Shown one piece after another: positions 1 to 7,710 of a DNA stretch of 7,710 nt. A model generated the notes under the pieces. The model was not told where the DNA came from. It was given only the letters and a program-made list of their open reading frames with translations, and ran no database searches. The stretch is taken from NCBI GenBank assembly GCA_028696935.1, contig JAQVGE010000041.1:1-7710 (forward strand). The letters run 5' to 3'. This stretch comes from Minisyncoccota bacterium (lineage in GTDB: Bacteria; Patescibacteria; Paceibacteria; UBA9973). Each line of letters opens with the position of its first letter. Position 1 is the first letter of the stretch. The position numbers were made by a program, and so were the translations under genes.

Positions 1-1574
1 TCAAAAGCGAGAGTTCCTCTGTTTGATTTATGTTTTTCGTATATTTGATTAAAAATATCTTTTTCAATTTTATCCTCGATTGATTTTTTGATTTCAGTAA
101 TATCAATAATTTGATTCTTATTATCTTCTTGCCAAAAAAGAATTCCAAATAATTTTTCTTCTAATCTTTGACGACGAGTTTTATTTTCTTTTTCTAATTT
201 GTCTTCATCTTTTAATTCAACACTATTTATTTTATTTAAATTCTCATATCTCTCAAAATCTTCAATTATTGCATTTTCTGGTATTCCTGTTTCCCTATTA
301 ATAAGACTAAAATATGCCGATTTTTCAATTGAACTTTTAACAATAGCTAAAAATGGAAAAATAACTTCTTTAATTTTTTTACCTCGAAGGCGAATATCAT
401 CGGTTTCCTCACAAATACGATCTAAATGAAAATTGATAATATTTTTAGAATTCTTAATTAAATCTTTCCATTCATCTGGATTTTCAAGAATAATATCAGC
501 TGGGTCCTTCCCTTCTTTAATAGAAGTAACTTTTACTTGCATATCAAGAGATAAGGCAATTAAAGCAGAACGATTAGTCGCTCTTATTCCCGCTTGATCA
601 CCATCAAAAGCAAAAATAACATTAGGAGATAAGCGTCTTATTAACCCTAAATTGTTTATCTTCTTTGAACTATCTTCTTGAGACAAAACCCTCTCATTTA
701 CCCTATCAGACAAAGCTGTCCCTGAAACAGCGACAGTATTATCAAAACCGGCTTGGTGAGATAAAATTAAATCCATCTGTCCTTCAACAACAATACTGTA
801 ACCATACTTTCTGATTGGAAGTTTTGCTTTATCAATCCCAAATAGAGTGTTTGACTTATTAAAGAGTGGAGTTTCTGGACTATTTAAATATTTTGCTTCT
901 TTGTTTTCTTCTCCAAAGATTCTCCCCGAAAACGCAATTACTCTTCCACTTGAGTCATTAATTGGAAAAATAATTCGACTACGAAAACGATCATAAAAAT
1001 GGTCGTCTTCTTTTTCTTGCTCTCTTGTTCCTTCTTTAGTTTTTACCAAACCAACAGTTTCTAAATCTTCTTTTTTAAAACCTTTTTTAATTAGATATGC
1101 TGAAACTGACCGCCATGAATCAGGAGCATAGCCAATGCGAAAATTTTTAATTGTTTTATCAGATAATCCTCGATTTAATAAATAAGCTCTAGGACGAGTA
1201 TCTTCTTCAAACATTTTTTCAAAGAAGGTGGTTGCTTCTTCCATTATTTCATAGAGCTTTTCTTTTTTATCTTTTTCCGCATTAGAAAAATTTTTTTCCA
1301 GAGAAACACCTGCTCGAGTTGCTAAAATTTTTAAAGCTCCGAGAAAATCAACTCCTTCAAAATTTTCAACAAAGGAAAAAATATCTCCTTTAGCCCCACA
1401 ACCAAAACAATAATAACTATCTCTCTCAGAAGAAATAAAGAAAGACGGGGTCTTTTCGTTATGAAAAGGACATTTAGCTTTATAGTTTTTCCCAGCTGGA
1501 ATAACCGAGATGTAAGAAGAAACAACATCAACAATAGAAAGCCTTTCTTTGATTTTCTCGACAGATGATGACAT
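1..1574 (-). CDS. dnaG: DNA primase DnaG (3' end cut off by the window edge)
   Basis: DnaG synthesises the short RNA primers that start Okazaki fragments and leading strands at the replication fork, working with the replicative helicase. The frame is open for 524 codons from the ATG at 1574 to the left edge without a stop. Visible in order: an N-terminal CHC2 zinc domain with C35, H38, C56 and C59, spaced exactly as in E. coli; the catalytic core with RIIFPI, GRVIAFSGR and AKYLNSPETPLF (about 200-238); the TOPRIM fold with E264 in VVEGQMD and D324/D326 in FAFDGDQAG, the metal-binding acidic residues; and KEGKDPADI near 353-361. Residues from about 435 begin the C-terminal helicase-interacting helical region, which runs off the window; DnaG is usually near 580-600 residues, so perhaps 60-80 are missing. 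Two oddities are Gln in place of the usual Tyr in EGYMD and about 16 extra residues between SGTAL and the DGD motif. The gene lies 25 bp after rpoC. No other in-frame start lies upstream before the rpoC end. Confidence 0.97.
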   Translation of the reverse strand, partial: MSSSVEKIKERLSIVDVVSSYISVIPAGKNYKAKCPFHNEKTPSFFISSERDSYYCFGCGAKGDIFSFVENFEGVDFLGALKILATRAGVSLEKNFSNAEKDKKEKLYEIMEEATTFFEKMFEEDTRPRAYLLNRGLSDKTIKNFRIGYAPDSWRSVSAYLIKKGFKKEDLETVGLVKTKEGTREQEKEDDHFYDRFRSRIIFPINDSSGRVIAFSGRIFGEENKEAKYLNSPETPLFNKSNTLFGIDKAKLPIRKYGYSIVVEGQMDLILSHQAGFDNTVAVSGTALSDRVNERVLSQEDSSKKINNLGLIRRLSPNVIFAFDGDQAGIRATNRSALIALSLDMQVKVTSIKEGKDPADIILENPDEWKDLIKNSKNIINFHLDRICEETDDIRLRGKKIKEVIFPFLAIVKSSIEKSAYFSLINRETGIPENAIIEDFERYENLNKINSVELKDEDKLEKENKTRRQRLEEKLFGILFWQEDNKNQIIDITEIKKSIEDKIEKDIFNQIYEKHKSNRGTLAF

Positions 1575-1599
1575 AGTATTTACTTGTAAGTTAAACCAA
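1575..1599 (-). other. rpoC-dnaG spacer without a clear ribosome binding site
   Basis: These 25 bp separate the TAA of rpoC from the ATG of dnaG. Read on the minus strand, the stretch has no AGGAGG-like motif within 5-12 bases of the ATG. The nearest purine-rich match, GAGGAG, is at 1615-1620 inside the Glu codons at the end of rpoC, about 40 bases upstream, too far to position the dnaG start. There is no stable hairpin followed by a T run, so transcription from rpoC probably continues into dnaG (inference). Confidence 0.6.
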
Positions 1600-4500
1600 T
1601 TATTCTTCGATAATCTCCTCTTCAGCTTGATCCTTAGAGTCTTTACCTAAGCGCCTAACTCCAAAACCAGTTCCAGCAGGGATAAGATTACCTATAATAA
1701 CATTTTCCTTTAGTCCACGAAGGTTGTCAACACCGCCTCTAATCGCGTTATTAATTAAGACACGGTTGGTATTTTGGAAAGAAGCAGAAGATAACCAACT
1801 CTTAGCTGTTAATGAAACTTCAGTAATTCCAAGAACTATTGTTTCAGCTTCCGCCTTCTTGCCATTTTCATCAACTAGATTATTTTCTTCTATTAATTCA
1901 ATATTCTCAACAATTTCGCCTGGAGAGAAAGTAGTATCTCCTGCATCTTTAATCTTCTTTCGGGAGAACATTTGACGAACAATTATCTCAATATGTTTTC
2001 TAGAAATTGAAGCACTCTGCAAATCATAAACCTTATTTATTTCGCTAATGATATAATCCTCGGCAACATTAATACCTCCATATTTAACAATTTCTGTTAT
2101 ATTGGCAGACCCATCAGTCAATAAATCACCTTTCTCAACTTGGTCTCCAACCTTTACTAATGGTTGACGTCTAGGAGAAAAAGCATACTCCATTTCATTT
2201 TTCTTACCATCCGCCTTAGAATCAGATAGAACTTTTATTATTTTTTCTTTACCATTATCTTTTACTTCAATTACTTCTCCTTTCGTCTGAGAAATAATAG
2301 CTGGGTTCTTAGGAATCCGTCTCTCAAAAATTTCTTCAACACGAGGTAGTCCAGTTGTAATATCAACTGTTGCAACTCCCCCAGCATGGAAAGTTCGAAG
2401 AGTAAGCTGAGTTCCTGGTTCACCAATTGCTTGAGCCGCAATAATACCGACAGCTTGTCCAAGTTCAATCATCGTATTACGTCCTAAATCAAGACCATAA
2501 CAGTTTCGACAAATACCATGAGTTGTCTCACAACAAAGTGGAGTTCTAACATAAGCCTCTTTGATTCCCATCTTTTCTAGCATATTAGCATCTTCCTTCA
2601 TTATAAGAGTTCCTTTTTTAAAGACAACATTTCCTTCAGCATCTTTTATATCAGCAAGTAAGACACGCCCATGGATATACTTAGCAAAGACTCCATCAAC
2701 TGCCTTAATCATCTTCCCATTTTTAGTCCCACAATCTTCCTCGGTCACAACAACATCCTGAGCTACATCAACCAAACGACGTGTCAAATAACCCGCCTTA
2801 GCTGTATTTAGGGCTGTGTCTGCGGCTCCTTTTCTAGAACCATGAGTTGTAATAAAGTATTCAAGCGGAGATAGACCTTCAATGTAAGATGGAATTATTG
2901 GGAAATCCAAAGTTTCTCCGGATGTATTCACAATCAAGCCTTTCATTCCACACATCTGAACTAAACTTCCCATATTTCCTCGAGCCCCTGATGTAATAAG
3001 ATCATAAGTTGAACCACTTCTATCTAATGTGTCTGGAATATTTTTTTCAATTTCCTTTTTAGCATGTTCCCAAATTTCAATAACTTTTTGGTACTGCTCA
3101 TCTTCTGAAAGTAACCCTTCTGCAAATTGGTCTCGAACTATTTCTTCTTCTTTACGAGAATTAGCAACAATTTCTTTTTTCGCTTCAGGGACTTTAACAT
3201 TATCTAATCCCCAAGTAACTCCAGAATAAGTTGCGTAACGATATCCAAAATCTTTTATTTTATCTAGGATTAAAGGAGTCTCATCAACACCATATTTCAT
3301 TATAAGTTCATCAACCAAAGAAGACATTCTTTTTATTGTGATTTCCTCATTAATGAAAGGAAAATCACTTGGCAAGATACTATTAAAGAATAATCTTCCA
3401 ACTGTTGTTTCAAATAATTTACCTCCAAATTCTTGATACCTTCCTTTTTCACTACTTCCAATAACTTTAATTTTTGCTCTAAATGTTATAGCTCCTAAAT
3501 CAAAAGCTGTAATCGCTTGATTAGGAGAAGAGAAAGACATTCCTTCTCCTTTTTCACCATCAACTGATTTAGTCATCCAATAACAACCCAAGATTATATC
3601 CATCTTTGGCATAACAATTGGAGAACCATCTTGTGGCTTAAGAAGATTTTTGTTCGAAGCCATATACTCTTTAGATTCGTATTGAGCCATCTCAGATAAA
3701 GGTACATAAACCGCCATTTGGTCACCATCGAAGTCAGCGTTAAATCCTGCACAGACAAGAGGATGAACCTGAATAGCATTACCTTCAATCAAAACTGGAT
3801 TGAAAGCTTGAATACCCAAACGGTGAAGAGTTGGAGCACGGTTTAGTAATACATATTTACCTTGAATAACTTCTTCTAAAATAGCCCAAACTTCAGGTAT
3901 CCCTTCTTCAATCAAACGATTAGCTCCTCTAATATTGAAAGCTAATTCTGTTTCAAGAATTTTAGAAATTACAAATGGACGGAAAAGTTCTAGGGCCATA
4001 TGTTTTGGTAAACCACACTGATTAAGTCTAAGATTTGGACCAATAACAATAACGGAACGACCAGAATAGTCTACTCGTTTACCAAGCAGATTTTGACGGA
4101 ACAAACCTTGTTTTGATTTTAGATTATCAGATAGAGATTTTAAGGCTCTTTTTTGAGATTGAGAAACTGCCTGTGAATCATTTTGTTTTGCAATTGAATT
4201 ATCAATCAAAGCATCTACCGCTTCTTGCAAAATACGTTTTTCGTTACGTAAAATAACATCAGGAGCTCCAATCTCTTTTAATTTCTTTAAACGATTATTA
4301 CGATTAATAACTCGTCTATATAAATCATTTAAATCACTTGTTGCATGACGACCTCCATCTAAAGCGACCATTGGACGCAAAGCTGGTGGAATAACTGGAA
4401 TGACAGTCAAGAACATCCATTCAGGACGAATTCCAGACGAAAGCATTGACCGAACTAAAGATAATCTTTTTTGAAGTTTTTCTTTATCAACATTAGAAGC

Positions 4501-5220
4501 TTTTGGAATTGACTCCTCTGTTTCTTGTTTAAGTTTTTCTAAGTCTAGATTTTTAAAGATTGAGTAAATAGCTTCTGCTCCAATACTTGCTTCAAAACAA
4601 CTTCCGTATTTTAAACCAAAATGATGATAAGCTATCTCATTCAAAACCTTACCTGGAACAATTTCATTTATTTCTTTTTTGGCACTAGCTAAAAGATCTT
4701 TCAATTTTTCTTTATCTTCTTCTTCGTTAGTACTTTTTATCTTGGTCTTAAATTCACTTTCAAGGTTTTTGATGATTGTCTCTTTCTCTTCTTCGTAGAC
4801 TTTTGTAATGATATAACCAGCGAAATAGATAACTTTTTCCAAGTCACTAACTGGAATATTTAACAAGATAGACATTCGTGAAGGAACTCCTCTTAAAAAC
4901 CAAATATGAGAAACTGGACTAGAAAGCTCAATATGCCCCATTCTCTCACGTCTGACAATAGAACGAGTCACTTCAACTCCACATTTTTCACAAATGATGT
5001 CTTTATATCTAATTCTTCGATATTTACCACAATAACATTCATAATCTTTTTCTGGACCAAAGATTCTTTCGTCAAACAAACCATTACGCTCTGATCGTCC
5101 TGTTCGATAATTAATAGTTTCTGGCTTTGTAACTTCACCAAATGACCAATCTAAAATACGCTCAGGTGAAGCAAGTTTGAGTGTAATTGAATCAAAATCG
5201 GCTGTATCAATTGTTTTCAT
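1600..5220 (-). CDS. rpoC: DNA-directed RNA polymerase subunit beta'
   Basis: This complete 1206-residue protein is the beta' subunit, which carries the catalytic magnesium site, the bridge helix, the trigger loop and most of the DNA clamp. In order: zinc site 1 (C62, C64, C77, C80, spaced as in E. coli); an acidic/lysine-rich clamp insertion at about 140-205; the clamp coiled coil that binds sigma ([13 protein letters not shown] to [10 protein letters not shown], ending at 341); an altered rudder (342-358); switch 2 ([17 protein letters not shown], 372-388); the catalytic NADFDGD with D496, D498 and D500; a bridge helix in the [20 protein letters not shown] segment; zinc site 2 (C830, C897, C904, C907); the trigger loop ([13 protein letters not shown], with R942 and H945); then jaw segments and a closing [20 protein letters not shown]. 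The large trigger-loop insertion of E. coli is absent. A short acidic tail ends the protein. The ATG at 5220 fits the usual N-terminus; it lies 25 bp after the rpoB stop and has no Shine-Dalgarno sequence. Identification is secure. Confidence 0.99.
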   Translation of the reverse strand: MKTIDTADFDSITLKLASPERILDWSFGEVTKPETINYRTGRSERNGLFDERIFGPEKDYECYCGKYRRIRYKDIICEKCGVEVTRSIVRRERMGHIELSSPVSHIWFLRGVPSRMSILLNIPVSDLEKVIYFAGYIITKVYEEEKETIIKNLESEFKTKIKSTNEEEDKEKLKDLLASAKKEINEIVPGKVLNEIAYHHFGLKYGSCFEASIGAEAIYSIFKNLDLEKLKQETEESIPKASNVDKEKLQKRLSLVRSMLSSGIRPEWMFLTVIPVIPPALRPMVALDGGRHATSDLNDLYRRVINRNNRLKKLKEIGAPDVILRNEKRILQEAVDALIDNSIAKQNDSQAVSQSQKRALKSLSDNLKSKQGLFRQNLLGKRVDYSGRSVIVIGPNLRLNQCGLPKHMALELFRPFVISKILETELAFNIRGANRLIEEGIPEVWAILEEVIQGKYVLLNRAPTLHRLGIQAFNPVLIEGNAIQVHPLVCAGFNADFDGDQMAVYVPLSEMAQYESKEYMASNKNLLKPQDGSPIVMPKMDIILGCYWMTKSVDGEKGEGMSFSSPNQAITAFDLGAITFRAKIKVIGSSEKGRYQEFGGKLFETTVGRLFFNSILPSDFPFINEEITIKRMSSLVDELIMKYGVDETPLILDKIKDFGYRYATYSGVTWGLDNVKVPEAKKEIVANSRKEEEIVRDQFAEGLLSEDEQYQKVIEIWEHAKKEIEKNIPDTLDRSGSTYDLITSGARGNMGSLVQMCGMKGLIVNTSGETLDFPIIPSYIEGLSPLEYFITTHGSRKGAADTALNTAKAGYLTRRLVDVAQDVVVTEEDCGTKNGKMIKAVDGVFAKYIHGRVLLADIKDAEGNVVFKKGTLIMKEDANMLEKMGIKEAYVRTPLCCETTHGICRNCYGLDLGRNTMIELGQAVGIIAAQAIGEPGTQLTLRTFHAGGVATVDITTGLPRVEEIFERRIPKNPAIISQTKGEVIEVKDNGKEKIIKVLSDSKADGKKNEMEYAFSPRRQPLVKVGDQVEKGDLLTDGSANITEIVKYGGINVAEDYIISEINKVYDLQSASISRKHIEIIVRQMFSRKKIKDAGDTTFSPGEIVENIELIEENNLVDENGKKAEAETIVLGITEVSLTAKSWLSSASFQNTNRVLINNAIRGGVDNLRGLKENVIIGNLIPAGTGFGVRRLGKDSKDQAEEEIIEE

Positions 5221-5245
5221 ATTATTTAATATTTATTACTATTAA
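5221..5245 (-). other. rpoB-rpoC spacer, almost purely A+T, no ribosome binding site
   Basis: These 25 bp lie between the TAA of rpoB and the ATG of rpoC. On the minus strand they contain only A and T apart from a single G, so no Shine-Dalgarno sequence is possible here. The last codons of rpoB just upstream do not supply one either. There is no hairpin or terminator. Translation of rpoC may rely on an unstructured A/U-rich leader or on coupling to rpoB termination; this is inference. The length equals that of the rpoC-dnaG spacer. Confidence 0.65.
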
Positions 5246-7710
5246 TTATTCGTTCGACTTTTTAATATCAATGTCCAAAGACAAACCTCTGAGATAGTTT
5301 AAGAGAACATTAAAGGCTGCTGGAATATTGGGCTCACCAAGAGGTTGACCCTTAATGATTGCATCGAATGTTTGAGAACGACCAATAATATCGTCAGATT
5401 TAACAGTTAACATTTCTCGCAAAGTATAAGCTGCTCCATGTCCTTCAAGTGCCCAGACCTCCATTTCTCCAAAACGTTGACCTCCTCCTTGAGCTTTTCC
5501 TCCAAGAGGCTGTTGGGTAATTAGAGAATAAGGCCCAATTGAACGCATATGTAATTTATCTTCAACCATGTGGTGAAGTTTCAACATATACATATAACCA
5601 ATGGCAACATCTTGATCAAAAGCATCTCCTGTACGTCCGTCGTAAAGAGTAATCTTTCCACTCTCTGGGAGACCAGCTTTGACTAACTCTTCTTTAATTT
5701 CTGGAACTGTGGCAGAAGAAAAAGGAGGAACTATCGCCTGATACCCTAGAGTATGAGCAGCATAACCAAGATGCATCTCAAGAATCTGACCCAAGTTCAT
5801 ACGGGAAGGAACACCAAGTGGTGTTAAAATAATATCAACAGGAGTTCCATCTGCCATAAATGGCATTTCTTCTTCTGGTAAAATAACAGAAATAACTCCT
5901 TTGTTACCATGACGACCAGCTAATTTATCTCCAACTGAAATATTCCTTATTTGGGCTATTTCAACAATAATTCTTTTTATAATTCCAGACTCAAGATTGT
6001 GCCCCCTATCACGAGAGAATATTTTTACTCCAACAACCCGACCACGTTTTCCGTGCTCTAGTCTTAATGAAGTATCTTTCACATCACGAGCTTTTTCCGT
6101 AAAGATAGATCTAAGAAGTCTTTCTTCTGGAGTAAGTTCTGTTTCACCTTTTGGAGTAATTTTACCAACCAATATATCGTTCTCACTAACTTCTGCTCCA
6201 ACAACAATAATCCCATCTTCATCCAAATCTTTTAATTTATTTTCTCCAACATTTGGAATATCACGAGTAGTTATTTCTGGACCAAGTTTTGTGTCTCTAA
6301 CATTACAAATAAATTCTGTAACATAAATACTGGTAAATTTACTTTGCTTAACAAGTCTTTCTGATAAAATAATCGCGTCCTCGTAGTTTGCTCCACCCCA
6401 AGACATAAAGGCGACTAAAGCATTTTGACCAAGTGCAATTTGACCATTGTCGGTTGTACTAGTATCAGCCAACACTTGACCCTTTTTAACTTTATCTGAA
6501 AGAGAAACACTTGGTCTTTGGTGAAAGATAGAGAAATTATTTGTTCTAGAAAAAGTAATTAATGGATAGTCATGATTCTTACCTTTATCATCTTTAACAG
6601 TTATTTTTTTAGCATCAACATGAGTAACTTCTCCAGCTACTTCAGACACCACCAATCTTCCTGAGTCACGACAAGCTAATTCTTCTACTCCTGTTGCAAC
6701 CAATGGAGCTTCTGGCAAAACACAAGGCAAGGCTTGCTTCTGCATATTACTTCCCATCAAAGTACGGTGAGCATCATCATGTTCTAGAAAAGGAATCATT
6801 GAAGTTGCAATCGAGAAAGCTTGGTTTGTGGCAACATCAATAAAATCAACTTCATTTTTAGAAACCATACCTGGTCTAGTTTTAAGACGAGCTTCAACTT
6901 TCTCATTTACAATATTTCCATTTTCGTCATAAATAATACCCGCATGAGCGATATTATACTTTTCTTCTTCTAAGGCATTAAGATAAACAACCTCTGAAGT
7001 TATTTTACCGTTTTTAACTTTAATGTATGGGGTTTCAATAATTCCAAATTCATTAATTTTTGCATAAGTAGATAGGTGTAAAATAAGACCAATGTTTGGA
7101 CCTTCTGGGGTGTGGATTGGACAAACTCTACCATAGTGAGAAGTATGCACGTCACGAACCTCAAGACCAGCTCTTTCGCGAGTAAGTCCTCCAGGACCAA
7201 GAGCTGAAAGGGTACGAAGATGTTCAACTTCAGCCATTACATTTTCCTGATTCATAAACTGAGAAAGCTGGTTGGCTGTGAAAAATTCTTTTATTCTAGC
7301 TTGAAGTGGTCTTTGGTTAATAATCGCAATTGGTAGAGTTGTTGCTGTATCAATTGTCGACATTCTGTCTTGAATATTTCTCTTTATTTGAGCCATTCCC
7401 ATTCGAACTTTCTGTTGAAGCATTTCACCAACATAACGAACTCGGCGTTGACCCAAGTGGTCAATATCATCAGAAGTAGCATGTGGATCATTATTAAGTT
7501 CAACGATATGTTTAATAATTTCAACAACATCAACAAAAGAGATTGTTCGGCGTTCCATTTCCTTGTCATCCATACTCTTTTCAAATCTCTTGTTAAAACG
7601 AAATCTTCCAACTGGAGATAGATCATAACGTTCACTCGAAAGTAGCATCGTGATGAATTCACGAGCATTATCAGGAGTAGCTAAATCACCATCACGTAAA
7701 CGTTTATATA
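5246..7710 (-). CDS. rpoB: DNA-directed RNA polymerase subunit beta (5' end cut off by the window edge)
   Basis: This is the C-terminal 820 residues of the beta subunit, partner of beta' in the RNA polymerase core and target of rifampicin. The frame stays open through the right edge: residues before the first internal ATG (7648) read YKRLRDGDLATPDNAREFIT, a conserved beta segment, so that ATG is not the start. Roughly 350 N-terminal residues are missing. Visible in order, numbered from the first complete codon at 7708: RYDLSPVGR; DDIDHLGQRRVR; the rifampicin cluster (about 144-170); GPNIGLI; EHDDAHRTLMGSN with the conserved Arg315; ANYEDAIILSER with Asp444 (E. coli D814); the flap with PEERLLRSIF, which meets sigma region 4; GDKLAGRHGNKG with active-site Lys595 and Lys603 (E. 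coli K1065 and K1073); and the C-terminal GGQRFGEMEVWALEG to MLTVKSDDIIGR. The lineage-specific insertion seen in E. coli after the flap is absent. Several rifampicin-pocket positions differ from the usual residues. The stop is TAA, 25 bp before rpoC. Confidence 0.99.
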   Translation of the reverse strand, partial: YKRLRDGDLATPDNAREFITMLLSSERYDLSPVGRFRFNKRFEKSMDDKEMERRTISFVDVVEIIKHIVELNNDPHATSDDIDHLGQRRVRYVGEMLQQKVRMGMAQIKRNIQDRMSTIDTATTLPIAIINQRPLQARIKEFFTANQLSQFMNQENVMAEVEHLRTLSALGPGGLTRERAGLEVRDVHTSHYGRVCPIHTPEGPNIGLILHLSTYAKINEFGIIETPYIKVKNGKITSEVVYLNALEEEKYNIAHAGIIYDENGNIVNEKVEARLKTRPGMVSKNEVDFIDVATNQAFSIATSMIPFLEHDDAHRTLMGSNMQKQALPCVLPEAPLVATGVEELACRDSGRLVVSEVAGEVTHVDAKKITVKDDKGKNHDYPLITFSRTNNFSIFHQRPSVSLSDKVKKGQVLADTSTTDNGQIALGQNALVAFMSWGGANYEDAIILSERLVKQSKFTSIYVTEFICNVRDTKLGPEITTRDIPNVGENKLKDLDEDGIIVVGAEVSENDILVGKITPKGETELTPEERLLRSIFTEKARDVKDTSLRLEHGKRGRVVGVKIFSRDRGHNLESGIIKRIIVEIAQIRNISVGDKLAGRHGNKGVISVILPEEEMPFMADGTPVDIILTPLGVPSRMNLGQILEMHLGYAAHTLGYQAIVPPFSSATVPEIKEELVKAGLPESGKITLYDGRTGDAFDQDVAIGYMYMLKLHHMVEDKLHMRSIGPYSLITQQPLGGKAQGGGQRFGEMEVWALEGHGAAYTLREMLTVKSDDIIGRSQTFDAIIKGQPLGEPNIPAAFNVLLNYLRGLSLDIDIKKSNE

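Noticed and set aside
1286..1297. A7T5 run on the coding strand of dnaG resembling an A AAA AAT slippage heptamer
   Set aside because: A -1 shift would stop within a few codons, leaving only the zinc domain; no stimulatory hairpin or internal Shine-Dalgarno is evident, and such runs are expected in A+T-rich genes.
1331..1534. 67-codon minus-strand open frame within dnaG
   Set aside because: It overlaps the CHC2 zinc domain of DnaG in a different frame and shows no family resemblance of its own.
1575..1599. Inverted repeat ACTT-GT-AAGT in the rpoC-dnaG spacer as a terminator or operator
   Set aside because: The arms are 4 bp with a 2-base loop and no following T tract, too weak for a terminator and too short to be meaningful in A+T-rich DNA.
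1694..1730. Possible promoter for dnaG inside the rpoC end: TTGACA (1725-1730) and TATTAT (1694-1699) on the minus strand
   Set aside because: The spacing is 25 bases, far from the usual 16-18, and the bases encode the conserved [16 protein letters not shown] segment.
2397..2399. Leu941 in the beta' trigger loop (TLRTFH rather than TMRTFH)
   Set aside because: This conservative change is also known from other phyla such as Bacteroidetes, so it is not unusual by itself.
5997..6326. 109-codon open frame on the plus strand inside rpoB
   Set aside because: It is antisense to a strongly conserved beta segment (flap region), its translation is Ser/Thr/Pro-rich in the way antisense frames of this gene tend to be, and it has no recognisable domain.
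7384..7668. 94-codon open frame on the minus strand overlapping rpoB in another frame
   Set aside because: It is a shadow of conserved rpoB sequence; the same bases encode RYDLSPVGR and DDIDHLGQRRVR in the real frame.
1600..7710. Alternative genetic code (UGA as glycine), considered because of the CPR affiliation
   Set aside because: All three frames stay open under the standard code without in-frame TGA, and conserved glycines are encoded by GGN where checked.

Overview
This window is a housekeeping segment: three adjacent genes, all read from the minus strand, in transcription order rpoB, rpoC, dnaG. It contains the last ~820 codons of the RNA polymerase beta subunit (start beyond the right edge), the complete beta' subunit (1206 residues), and the first 524 codons of DNA primase (end beyond the left edge). 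Both junctions are 25 bp. No stretch over 300 bp lacks a gene. I see no RNA gene, mobile element, CRISPR array, riboswitch or convincing terminator, and I found no undescribed system.

The organism is most likely a member of the Candidate Phyla Radiation (Patescibacteria), probably Parcubacteria-like. This rests on recalled family patterns, not a search: the beta' first zinc site with a [14 protein letters not shown] context, a lysine/glutamate-rich insertion in the beta' clamp, beta sequences such as KAQGGGQRFGEMEVWALEG and VATNQ, and an EGQMD TOPRIM motif with VAVSGTAL in the primase. The DNA is visibly A+T rich. Tryptophan is encoded by TGG where checked, no in-frame TGA occurs in the three frames, and both visible stops are TAA. 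So there is no sign of the UGA recoding known from Gracilibacteria and SR1.

Layout: 1-1574 dnaG (minus, 3' end cut off); 1575-1599 spacer; 1600-5220 rpoC (minus, complete); 5221-5245 spacer; 5246-7710 rpoB (minus, 5' end cut off). Beta and beta' together form the catalytic core of RNA polymerase. DnaG makes the RNA primers for chromosome replication. The tight same-strand packing suggests one transcript, which would tie primase supply to core polymerase supply. Neither spacer has a clear Shine-Dalgarno sequence or room for a good promoter.

Catalytic residues are intact in all three proteins. The points worth a second look are departures at otherwise conserved places: several changes in the rifampicin pocket of beta, a switch-2 arginine replaced by leucine and a rewritten rudder in beta', and an insertion inside the TOPRIM core of the primase.
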